A stretch of 64,000 nt of DNA from Bacteroidota bacterium (GTDB lineage Bacteria > Bacteroidota > Ignavibacteria > Kapaibacteriales > UBA961). Position numbers and translations under genes: made by a program. Under the pieces are notes generated by a model that ran no database searches, had not been told where the DNA came from, and saw nothing but the letters and a program-made list of their open reading frames with translations. The stretch is taken from positions 1,043-65,042 of the forward strand of contig JAFDZU010000022.1 in assembly GCA_018266765.1 (NCBI GenBank). The letters are read 5' to 3'. Shown here piece after piece: positions 53,220 to 62,300 of the stretch. Each line of letters starts with the position of its first letter. Position 1 is the first letter of the stretch.

Positions 53220-53436
53220 AAGTTAAATTTATTTATCTGAAAAGGGTAGAATTATTATCGTATTTATTACTTTTTGACTTCAAAAATTAAGAAAATTGAG
53301 TGGAGAGATGGTAATAATAATACCATTCGTCGCATTGACTATTAGGTAAGACGAATGAAGTTTTACTGAAATTGCTTTTGATGATGAATTTAGAGAAAAA
53401 AAGTTGAAGTAATGATTTAAAGAATTGGCTTTTAAA

Positions 53437-53470
53437 CAAAGCAGGCAAATCAATTGATTCGCCTGCTTTG
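53437..53470 (-). terminator. Terminator-like hairpin after the ABC permease gene
   Basis: CAAAGCAGGC (53437-53446) pairs with GCCTGCTTTG (53461-53470), and the inner AATCAATTGATT is self-complementary. On the minus strand it is followed by a T-rich but broken tract. It lies just past the permease stop at 53490. Confidence 0.65.
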
Positions 53471-53489
53471 AAAAACTGTTAAAATATTT

Positions 53490-54740
53490 TTAAGATTTTG
53501 CTTTGAGCAAATGCCATACTTCGGCTAATGTTAATCGTTTACCGTAGGATAAAATTCCGACGGTGAATATTTTGGAGGACAAGTAAATTACGCCTGCAAT
53601 TGATACAAGCATAACTACAATTGACAAAAGTATTTCCCAAAGTTCAGGAGTTTGAACCGAAATACGAAACGTCATAATTGAAGGCGTTAGAAAGGGGATA
53701 TAACTTAAAACTTTAGCCATAGTTCCATTCGGATTTTCCAATAGTACCATAATAAACATGAATGGCATTACTGAAAGCATGATAATATATCCGGTAATAT
53801 TTTGGGCTTCTTGTTCGGTTGTAGCGGTAGAGCCGATTCCAATCATCAGTGAAGCATAAAACAGATAGCCAAGAATAGCATAGAGAAGTATGATAGGCAG
53901 ATGGGCAGTTAATGCCAATCCTGAACCTATTTGAGAACTTGCAATCACAGCCAATAGTCCCCAAACCCCACCTTGTACTAAACCAAGACCACCTAAACCA
54001 AGTAATTTACCAAACATTAATTCACGAGAAGAACATGAAGAAAGCAACACTTCCATTATACGATTATTCTTTTCTTCGAGCAAACTTCTAACGAGTGCTT
54101 GTCCGGTTGTTGTTATTAATATTATTATCAAAAATAACGAAGCATACGCCCCCATAAATTGTTTGAGAAAATCAGATTCTTCAGTCTTACCATCTTTTGT
54201 TACTTTTATAAGTTCGGTATCTAATGGCTTGCTGATTGCGCGATATTTTGCTATATCAACATTGTTTTTGCGAAGTTCATCTTCAATAATTATTTTCTCA
54301 ATTACATTCCCAATGCGTTCAATTTCTCGAACATTCGCTACGTTCGGACTATAATAAGTGAGTTTTCTATCTTTTTTAATACCGGCTGGTATAATAAATA
54401 TACCAACAAATTCCTGACTTAATACACGAAGTTTATATTCAGAAATAATCTTGTCTAAATTAGTGCCAACTGCAGGAACGAGCTGATACATTGGTTTCCC
54501 GTTTTTCAATATGTATTTAGAATTTATAGTTTCTTGAACTGTTTTTGAAAGTAATCCTGTGCCGTCGTATAAAGCAAAAGTTTTTTCTTCGTCATTTTCT
54601 TTGGTTGCTAGTAATGTTGGAATTATACTAAAAGCAACTGTTAGTAACGGTGTTAAGAATAATGCTACAAGAAATGCTTTTGTTCTAATCTTCTCGGTAA
54701 ATTCCCACCGAGCTACCATTAATAATTTAGAAAGTGTCAT
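53490..54740 (-). CDS. ABC-2 type exporter permease, NatB-like
   Basis: The protein has 416 residues. One membrane segment near the N-terminus (about 20-42) is followed by a large extracytoplasmic domain of about 150 residues, then a cluster of five membrane segments, about 200-400, with the sequence E-E-K-N-N-R-I-M-E-V-L-L-S-S between. That motif is characteristic of ABC-2 permeases of the NatB/YhaP group, which export sodium ions or peptides. It starts with TAATG overlap to the ATPase gene, so the two are translationally coupled. The actual substrate is unknown. Confidence 0.9.
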   Translation of the reverse strand: MTLSKLLMVARWEFTEKIRTKAFLVALFLTPLLTVAFSIIPTLLATKENDEEKTFALYDGTGLLSKTVQETINSKYILKNGKPMYQLVPAVGTNLDKIISEYKLRVLSQEFVGIFIIPAGIKKDRKLTYYSPNVANVREIERIGNVIEKIIIEDELRKNNVDIAKYRAISKPLDTELIKVTKDGKTEESDFLKQFMGAYASLFLIIILITTTGQALVRSLLEEKNNRIMEVLLSSCSSRELMFGKLLGLGGLGLVQGGVWGLLAVIASSQIGSGLALTAHLPIILLYAILGYLFYASLMIGIGSTATTEQEAQNITGYIIMLSVMPFMFIMVLLENPNGTMAKVLSYIPFLTPSIMTFRISVQTPELWEILLSIVVMLVSIAGVIYLSSKIFTVGILSYGKRLTLAEVWHLLKAKS

Positions 54741-55678
54741 TATTTTAACTCCTTTGAAGTTTGTGAAAGAAAGTCAGAAGTCAGGTTTTCTGCACCGACT
54801 ACAGAAGTAAATATTGAAAGAAGCGAAGGTGCTGATTTATCAAGATTATTGATTTGAATATGCGGAAGAATTTCAGATAAAAGTTGATTTGTAGAATAGC
54901 CATCTTCGAGTTCAATTTCTGCTTTTCCTGATTCTAATTTCGCAAGTCGAACCGAAGGTAATTGAGGTATAAAACTACCGTCACCTTCAAACTCTATTCT
55001 AATTGTATTATGAGTAAATTGTTGTTTTATTGATTCTAAACTTCCATTCAAAACTGCTTTCCCTTTATTGATTAAAAGTATATCGTCACAAATAGTTTCA
55101 GCACTTTCGAGTTGATGAGTACAAAAAATTATAGCTTTACCTTGTTTACGCAGGTCAAGCACAACTTCTTTAAATAAAATTTGATTCAGTGGGTCTAATC
55201 CTGAGAATGGTTCATCGAGAATTAAAAGATCAGGATTATGCAGCACTGCGGCAATAAATTGAACTTTTTGTTGATTTCCTTTTGATAATTCCTCAACCTT
55301 ACGTTTTCCCATTCCTCCAAGATTAAATCGTTCAAGCCAAGGTTCTATCATTTTTCGTGCAGTAGCAGGAGTTACTCGTTTGAGAGATGCAAAATAGAGA
55401 AGTGTATTTTCAATTGTACTTTTTTTATATAAACCCCTCTCTTCGGGTAAATATCCGAGTACATTTTTACTTGCTTCGGTTATTGGAAGATTATTAAGTG
55501 TAATTGATCCGAAATCGGGCTGGATAATATTTAGAATCATCCTGATTGTTGTAGTCTTCCCTGCACCATTCGGGCCTAATATCCCGCAAATTCTTTGGTC
55601 ATTTACAGAAAAAGAGAGGTCGTCAACAGCAACTACACCACCTCGAAAAGTCTTTGACAAATTGTTAATGTTAAGCAT
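54740..55678 (-). CDS. ABC transporter ATP-binding protein, NatA-like
   Basis: The protein has 312 residues. Walker A is G-P-N-G-A-G-K-T (35-42). The signature is L-S-K-G-N-Q-Q-K-V and Walker B is L-L-I-L-D-E-P-F-S-G-L-D-P. An extension after about 215 is typical of NatA/YhaQ ATPases. It works with the permease encoded 1 bp overlapping downstream. The pair is divergent from rsmE. I see no accessory membrane-fusion gene, which favours a simple exporter. Confidence 0.94.
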   Translation of the reverse strand: MLNINNLSKTFRGGVVAVDDLSFSVNDQRICGILGPNGAGKTTTIRMILNIIQPDFGSITLNNLPITEASKNVLGYLPEERGLYKKSTIENTLLYFASLKRVTPATARKMIEPWLERFNLGGMGKRKVEELSKGNQQKVQFIAAVLHNPDLLILDEPFSGLDPLNQILFKEVVLDLRKQGKAIIFCTHQLESAETICDDILLINKGKAVLNGSLESIKQQFTHNTIRIEFEGDGSFIPQLPSVRLAKLESGKAEIELEDGYSTNQLLSEILPHIQINNLDKSAPSLLSIFTSVVGAENLTSDFLSQTSKELK

Positions 55679-55858
55679 AAATTATATTTGAAAAATTGAT
55701 GAATAATTATGTTTTGTTCTTCATTTTTATATTTAAGAATTCTATTCTGATGTTTATAGAAATCTTTTTCAAATTCACTTTTAAAAACAACTATGAAAAA
55801 AAAGAGGAGATGTTTCATTTCTAAAAAAATTACGAATTAAAATGAGGTTCAAATTACG

Positions 55859-55866
55859 TAATTTTG
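55859..55866 (+). promoter_or_regulatory. -7 element (TAATTTTG) upstream of rsmE
   Basis: A TAnnTTTG match 52 bp upstream of the rsmE ATG. Confidence 0.4.
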
Positions 55867-55917
55867 CTCATATTTTAACTGAGAAAATACTGAAATAATA
55901 CCGTTTGTGATAAAAAA

Positions 55918-56625
55918 ATGGAATGTTTATATGTACCTGAATTGACAAGTGATATTGAGCAGACTACAATTGTAGGAGATGAATTTAAACATATTTGGGC
56001 TTTAAGATTACGTTTGGGTGAAACTATAATGTTGTCAAATGGTAAAGGCATTTGCTCAATAACTCAGCTTGTTAATATATCTAAATCCGAAGCTATCGTT
56101 AAGGTAATTGATGTACTTCATAACTTTGGTGAAAATCAAACAAGAATTGGACTTGGATTAGGAATTTTGGACAGTCGTGATCGCATGGAATTTGCTGTTG
56201 AAAAGTCTGTTGAACTTGGAATTACTGATTTTTATCCAATTATTTGTGAATTCTCACAAAAGAAAATTGTTTCGATTGAACGTCTCCAACATAAAGCGAT
56301 TGCAGCACTTAAACAATGCAAACGAGCATATCTGCCTATATTTTATCAGCCGATGACTCTAAAGCAGCTCTTGGAAAATTCAAATAGATGGAATGTTCTG
56401 TTTGTTGGAGATGTAAACGGAATCCAAGTTCCTCAAATTAGTTCAAATGATTCTGCTTTGATTTTAATTGGAACAGAAGGAGGGTTTTCCGAGAATGAAA
56501 CTAAACTTTTAAACGAAGAATCTCGAACTATAAATATTAAGTTGGCTCATCGTCGGCTTCGTGCAGAAACTGCTGCAATTGTAGCACTTAGTTTAGTTTC
56601 AAATATAAACAATCAAAATATTTAA
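55918..56625 (+). CDS. rsmE: 16S rRNA m3U1498 methyltransferase
   Basis: This SPOUT-fold enzyme methylates U1498 in 16S rRNA. It has 235 residues, normal length. The N-terminal PUA-like part has F-K-H-I-W-A-L-R-L-R-L-G-E. The C-terminal knot holds E-K-S-V-E-L-G-I (about 96-103), L-I-G-T-E-G-G-F-S-E-N-E and L-A-H-R-R-L-R-A-E-T-A-A-I. It is divergent from the ABC operon and followed at 76 bp by the beta-barrel gene. Confidence 0.95.
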   Translation: MECLYVPELTSDIEQTTIVGDEFKHIWALRLRLGETIMLSNGKGICSITQLVNISKSEAIVKVIDVLHNFGENQTRIGLGLGILDSRDRMEFAVEKSVELGITDFYPIICEFSQKKIVSIERLQHKAIAALKQCKRAYLPIFYQPMTLKQLLENSNRWNVLFVGDVNGIQVPQISSNDSALILIGTEGGFSENETKLLNEESRTINIKLAHRRLRAETAAIVALSLVSNINNQNI

Positions 56626-56655
56626 TTATTATTAGATTAAGAATATTTGGTTAGT

Positions 56656-56663
56656 TAATTTTG
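56656..56663 (+). promoter_or_regulatory. -7 element (TAATTTTG) upstream of the beta-barrel gene
   Basis: A TAnnTTTG match 39 bp upstream of the ATG at 56702. Confidence 0.4.
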
Positions 56664-56701
56664 CAATAATTCTATTAATTCTTTCATTTATTCTATACAA
56701 A

Positions 56702-57595
56702 ATGAGAAAAATATTTCTTGTATTTCTGATATTCTTAACTCCTTTAATAACAAAATCTCAAGGGCTAATAGACGGTTTTATGCGTGGAGCAGGGAAGGGT
56801 GTTGTGGCGTTGTCTTATTCATCAGAAAATTATAAAAATTTCTACAAAGGGACAACATTAGTTTCTGAGCCAAATTTAGGTACAATTACTACTCAAAGTA
56901 TTAGTTTATTCGCAGCTGTTGGGCTATTAAATCAATTGGATATAGTTGCTTCTCTTCCATATATCACCGCTTCCCCAAGCCAAGGTACATTGTCAAGTCA
57001 ATCAGCAATGCAAGATATTGCTATTGCTTTAAAATGGAAACCAATAGAACTAAAAATTGAAAATATTGGAACTGTATCTGGGATTGTTTCAGCAGGAGTA
57101 TCAACTCCTATGTCAGAATATGTTGCAGATGCCGCCGTTGCTGTAGGTCATCATTTTTCGAGTGGTGATGTACGTGTACTCGGTAATTTTATGACTGATT
57201 TTGGGCTGTTCGCATCAGTTCAAGCCGGATATAACAGACGAGGAGATGTCAATCTAGACCATGTTACTTTAGATGGAACTATGAAAACTACTGTACCTGA
57301 TGCAGTTGACATTTCAACTAAAATTGGATTTGGGACAAGTGAATATTATATTGATGCTTGGATTCAAAATCAAACTTCACGAGGTGGAACTGATATTGGA
57401 AACACGGATGCATCTTTTCCGTCAAATGGTGTATCATTTTCAAGAATTGGATTTACAGGATACTATCCCTTACCATTATTTGATAGAATGTTTGGCGTAA
57501 GTATTAGTGGTTCAAATACATTAGACGGAAGAAATGTTGGAAATTCAACTCGCTTCTCAGTTGGGTTAGTATATGGCTTAACACTCTGGAAATAA
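56702..57595 (+). CDS. Outer-membrane beta-barrel protein
   Basis: The protein has 297 residues. A signal peptide ends about residue 19 (T-K-S-Q). The remainder has regular amphipathic strands with aromatic girdles and turns containing G, N and D, ending in V-G-L-V-Y-G-L-T-L-W-K, whose terminal aromatic pattern fits BAM-inserted barrels. It resembles the 'transporter'/phenol-degradation-type outer-membrane family (compare L-L-N-Q-L-D-I-V-A-S-L-P-Y). No ligand is evident. It lies 39 bp upstream of the PAP2-like lipoprotein gene and may be in one operon with it. Confidence 0.75.
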   Translation: MRKIFLVFLIFLTPLITKSQGLIDGFMRGAGKGVVALSYSSENYKNFYKGTTLVSEPNLGTITTQSISLFAAVGLLNQLDIVASLPYITASPSQGTLSSQSAMQDIAIALKWKPIELKIENIGTVSGIVSAGVSTPMSEYVADAAVAVGHHFSSGDVRVLGNFMTDFGLFASVQAGYNRRGDVNLDHVTLDGTMKTTVPDAVDISTKIGFGTSEYYIDAWIQNQTSRGGTDIGNTDASFPSNGVSFSRIGFTGYYPLPLFDRMFGVSISGSNTLDGRNVGNSTRFSVGLVYGLTLWK

Positions 57596-57633
57596 AATAT
57601 TTAAGATCACAAATTATTACTATATAAATTACA

Positions 57634-59178
57634 ATGAAACGATTTACTGAATATATTAAAAATTTTACTTCTTCTTGGTTTTTGATATTAAGTTGTGCAA
57701 TCTCAATTGCAATATTTAATGGATGTAAGGAAGAAATATCTGCTCCTAATTACGCAACTTTACTTCCGGTCAGTAATGATACAACCGGAGGCACTTGGAA
57801 AACTTATCTAATAACTTCACCCGATGAAATTAAGCTTCCTGGCCCTTCTACAACACTTTCAACAGAATACCAAACCGAACTTATTGCTATGAAAAAAGCA
57901 ATGTCTTCACGGACTATTGAGCAATTAAATCAAGCAAAATATTGGGCTTCAGGTGCAGTTTTACGTTGGAATGAAATTGCTCGTAAACTTGTTGCCAAAT
58001 ACAATGTTGCGCCAAGTGCAGTTATTGGTGCAGACGGTAAAACTTCATATCCGGTTTTAAATGCTCCATTTGCTAATCCACCAATTGCTTCAAGAATTTA
58101 TGCGTATCTAAGTGTAGCACAATATGACGCTTTAGTTGCTACATGGAATTTTAAATATAAAATCAATCGTCCTGCGCCAAATTTAATAGATAATACAATT
58201 ATACCCGCGCTTGATATTCCTAAATTACCATCTTATCCTTCCGAACACTCTGCAATCGCCGCTGTTTCGTGCGAGGTTCTCGCTTTTTTCTTTCCTTCTG
58301 AGAAAGATTATTTAGTGAGTTTAGCAATGCAACACGAAGAATCTCGTATTCTTATTGGTGCTAATGTTATGAGCGATATTACAGCAGGTGACTCGTTAGG
58401 TAAGTTAATTTCAACTAAAGCAATTGCAAGGGCAAAAACTGATGGGGCTTCTACAGCAGGAAAAGAAGACACCTTGTATTATCCACATAGAACCGACGGT
58501 TGGAAAAGTATAGAAATTCCAATTTCCGGTGCTTCAGAACGCCCTGCAATGTTGCCAACTTGGGGGAAAGTAAAAACTTGGACTGTTCCGGATGTCGAAA
58601 AGGAACGTCCTGTTCCTCCTCCGGCTTTGAATTCAATTGAATATAAAACTGCACTTGCCGAAGTAAAAAGTATTTCTGAAAACCGAACTCGAGAGCAATG
58701 GCGAATTGCTGATTATTGGGCTGACGGTGGTGGAACTTTTACTCCACCCGGCAAATGGAATTATATTGCATCTAATCTAATTCGCAAAAATAATATGAGT
58801 GAACTTCGAACAGCTCGTACTTTTGCATTATTAAATATGGCGATAATGGATGCCGGAATTTGTTGTTGGGATGTGAAATATTATTATTATTTACCTAGAC
58901 CGTCACAAATAGATCCTTCAATCAAAACTTCAACAGGCATTCCAAATTTCCCATCTTATACTTCAGGTCATGCTACGTTTAGTGGTGCTGGAAGTACTGT
59001 CCTCGAATATATTTTCCCAAGTGAAGCAGCTTCACTGAAAGCCCAAGCCGACGAAGCCGCTTTATCTCGGTTATATGGAGGTATTCATTATCGTTTTGAT
59101 AATGAAACAGGGGTGTTTTGTGGCAGAAATATAGGAGCTCATGCTGTTATTCTTGGACGTGCCGACGGGTCGCCTTAA
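57634..59178 (+). CDS. PAP2 / vanadium haloperoxidase-like protein, probable lipoprotein
   Basis: The protein has 514 residues. The N-terminus may be a lipobox (I-F-N-G-C31), with moderate support. Both halves resemble the PAP2 phosphatase/haloperoxidase fold. The second half holds the full oxyanion site: K415-x6-R422-P, S444-G-H446, and R479 with H485 in S-R-L-Y-G-G-I-H. The first half has P-S-E-H205 but asparagine (N244) where the catalytic histidine should be. It therefore looks like an internal duplication with one active site. Lipid phosphatase, acid phosphatase and haloperoxidase are all possible. It ends at a strong terminator. Confidence 0.82.
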   Translation: MKRFTEYIKNFTSSWFLILSCAISIAIFNGCKEEISAPNYATLLPVSNDTTGGTWKTYLITSPDEIKLPGPSTTLSTEYQTELIAMKKAMSSRTIEQLNQAKYWASGAVLRWNEIARKLVAKYNVAPSAVIGADGKTSYPVLNAPFANPPIASRIYAYLSVAQYDALVATWNFKYKINRPAPNLIDNTIIPALDIPKLPSYPSEHSAIAAVSCEVLAFFFPSEKDYLVSLAMQHEESRILIGANVMSDITAGDSLGKLISTKAIARAKTDGASTAGKEDTLYYPHRTDGWKSIEIPISGASERPAMLPTWGKVKTWTVPDVEKERPVPPPALNSIEYKTALAEVKSISENRTREQWRIADYWADGGGTFTPPGKWNYIASNLIRKNNMSELRTARTFALLNMAIMDAGICCWDVKYYYYLPRPSQIDPSIKTSTGIPNFPSYTSGHATFSGAGSTVLEYIFPSEAASLKAQADEAALSRLYGGIHYRFDNETGVFCGRNIGAHAVILGRADGSP

Positions 59179-59202
59179 CTTAACTCTAAAAGTATAATTA
59201 GA

Positions 59203-59245
59203 AAAAGGATGAAGATTCAACGTTGAATTTCATCCTTTTTTTTGT
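59203..59245 (+). terminator. Rho-independent terminator of the PAP2-like gene
   Basis: AAGGATGAAGATTCAA (59205-59220) pairs, with one bulge, with TTGAATTTCATCCTT, followed by a run of eight T. Confidence 0.88.
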
Positions 59246-59312
59246 TAAAAATCATCTATGAACTTTAATAATATATTTGTAATATCGTTCAATTTTTATT
59301 ATCTGAATGACA

Positions 59313-59341
59313 TTGAAATAGAAGGTAGTTTAGTATCTTTG
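59313..59341 (+). promoter_or_regulatory. Promoter-like element upstream of the lipase gene
   Basis: TATCTTTG at 59334-59341 matches TAnnTTTG, with TTGA at 59313-59316 about 17 bp upstream. The gene starts at 59396. Confidence 0.45.
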
Positions 59342-59395
59342 CAAAAGTAATGTTTTTAAAATTTTAAGCAAAATCCTGCCTGGAATAATAATCAA

Positions 59396-62300
59396 ATGAA
59401 AATAAATTTTATAGTTCTCATAGTTTGTATTTTCTTTTCTTATGAAAAAGGATTCTCTGATGAATCATTGCAACCACCTGATTCTGTTCAGCTTATAGCA
59501 CCACCAAATAGAGCATTAGATGTTGTTGCTTCTAATAATTTCCTCGAATGGTCTCCTTCGGCTAATGCAGTAACGTATCGATTGCTCCTTACACTTGATG
59601 AAAATTGTACAGATACGGTATTATACGACGGAAACCTCGGTACTACGTTCTATATACTTCCAACCCTAGTTGAAAATACCATCTATTATTGGAAAGTTAG
59701 AGCTGAAAATAAAATTGTTGTTAGTCAGTGGTCAGAATTAAGACAGTTCCGTACTGCGATTCCTGATGGTGAAGCGTTGGTGTTAAATATAAATAATGCA
59801 GATTCTTTAGTTGGATATGTGGCACTTAATACACAAAAGAAGTGGAACGGAAATTTCCTATATTCAAAAGTAAAATCTTTGAGTAAAGATGGTTCTGTAA
59901 TTTTTACTGAAAAAGATTTTCCGGTGTTATTTGCTCAAGATTTTATGGTGCGTCGAATTGATTTTATTGGTCTTGACGGAAAAACTCTTATAGGACATAT
60001 TTTTGTAGAATATTTATTTTCAGATGCTTATCCTAGAACACCTCGAAAAGATATTATCGTTTTTTTTCACAACAAAAGTAAAATACCAAAGGAAAAATTC
60101 CCAAATTGGAAATATTATGATGAGAGCGAAATTCCTGTTACCGGTTTGATTCCACCGAAAGGACGATTGCAAACTGTCCGTCAAAAAACTGCTGAGCCAA
60201 TTGTTTTAGTACCTGGCTTAGGTGGGAATAATTGGGGAAAAACATCGGAACAATTATTCAATAATTCTATTGATGCATGGGAGTTTCTCTATCCTTTTTC
60301 TTTACCCATAGACAGTAGTGCATCGCTTCTATCCAAAGCAATTGATTTTACAAGTCAAAAATATAACAATAAACGTGTTGGAATTTCTGCTCACAGTTCT
60401 GGTGGATTAGTAGCTAGAGCAATGGTTCAACAAAAAAATTATAAAGAGAATGTAAGCAAACTACTGTTACTCGGCTCACCAAACTTCGGTTCATATCTAT
60501 GTTATAAAAAGGTGTATACAGATGAATTAGATGGAATAGGAAATTCATTCATTCAAAATCTTGAGAAATATTCGCCGTTACTTTCTGAATTAGTTCCCGC
60601 AAGTTCATTTCTTTTCAACCTAAATTCTCAATTTCCTAAAAAGTTATTTCCAAATTCTGAAATTAGCAATACTTATTTGGCTATTGCCGGAACAATGCCA
60701 ATGTCACTTGGTATACTTCATAATGAAATTGAATTGGAGGAAGATGGAGTTGTTTCAGTGGCAAGCGCAGGAATGTTGAAGTGGGATATACCGCTTGCAA
60801 CAGTTAGTTTGGTACATTCTCCAATTAATTTGGAAGACACAACTAAAAATTTGCTTTTAAATTCCCTAGAAATAATTCGTGGATTTTTCAGTAAAGAATA
60901 TTCACCTACTAATCTTACTTTACCATTAGAACTTGCAGTTGATGGATTCTGGCTACGGTGGAATTATACTATAAAACCGGACAGTCGTTTTATTCCCGGG
61001 AAATCTATGTTTCAAGTTTCTTTGAAAGATCTTCAAGAAAATAATTTTACTTTATTAACAAATTCATCAGAATCTTCAATAACTCTTGCACGGAAGTCTT
61101 ACTTTGAAAATTCAAAGGTAATTAGAATGGTTTCAATACCTAAAACCAATAATTATTTTTCGTTTGATGAACATAATAATGGACTGGGACTTACATTTGA
61201 AAATTCACCTCAAATAGTTCGGCTTGCTGATTGGATAAACGTTACAGATTTTCGTTCACAATTAATGGAACGTATTATACCAATATCGTGTACACCTAAT
61301 TCTTTAGATTTTCTACCACTTGAAACTACTATGGTAAATCTTAACCCTCGCTTTCAAATAATGAAATCTTGGCTTTTGGGAACTTTACGTCGTCAGGAAA
61401 AGCAGTTAGTATCGGATAATAAAAGTGACACTATTACATTTGTCGTTGATACATATATGGATACAATGGTTATTGCAAGAATTCAATCAGTAGATACAGT
61501 GCCACCCTTACAGAAAACGACGAATACTGTTTCATCTCTTCAAAATTTTCGTTTAATTGCTCCAAATGGAGTAATTATTGACACTTCAATTTCTCCAAAA
61601 GCAACGTTTTTACCTTATTCTAATATTGGTTACGAGAATTTTAAGTATGAAAATGTGTCGTATTATTTTATGAGCCAACCTCAACCGGGACGTTGGAAAA
61701 TTATTTCACCTAAATCAAATAATACTCAGTTTGTTCAATCTTACTTAAGTGATGTTTCAATAGGAATTATTCTAAACGATTCCTTATATAAACCGAAGGA
61801 CTTAGTACAATTTATTGTGTTACTTCCAAAGTTCTTTTATAGTAAACCAGTTTTGAAAGTACGTGTGTTTTCACCGATTGATGACACTGTTGGAACAGAA
61901 ATTACACTTAAGAGAAATGATACTTCGCAATTTGAATATTCCGGTGTGTTTTCTCCGATGAATAATGGAATTTACCGCATTGTTGCTGACTTTAGCTGTA
62001 TCTTTCCAGCCGGGATTATAAACCGTTCAGCATCAAAAAACATAGAAATACTTGATGCATTACCTAAGATACCAACATTATTATATCCTGTTAATAATGA
62101 ATTAAATTGTTCTCTATATACTTTCTTAGTATGGCAAAAAGATTCAAGAGCAACTTCTTATCAAGTTCAATTTTCAGAAAAACTGAAGTTCACTGAATTA
62201 ATGATTGACACAGTTGTAAGTGATTCAATATTCAGCTCATTACCTAAGCTAAAACCTATCACTTCATATTATTGGCGAGTTCGTGTTTATAATCGTCGGG

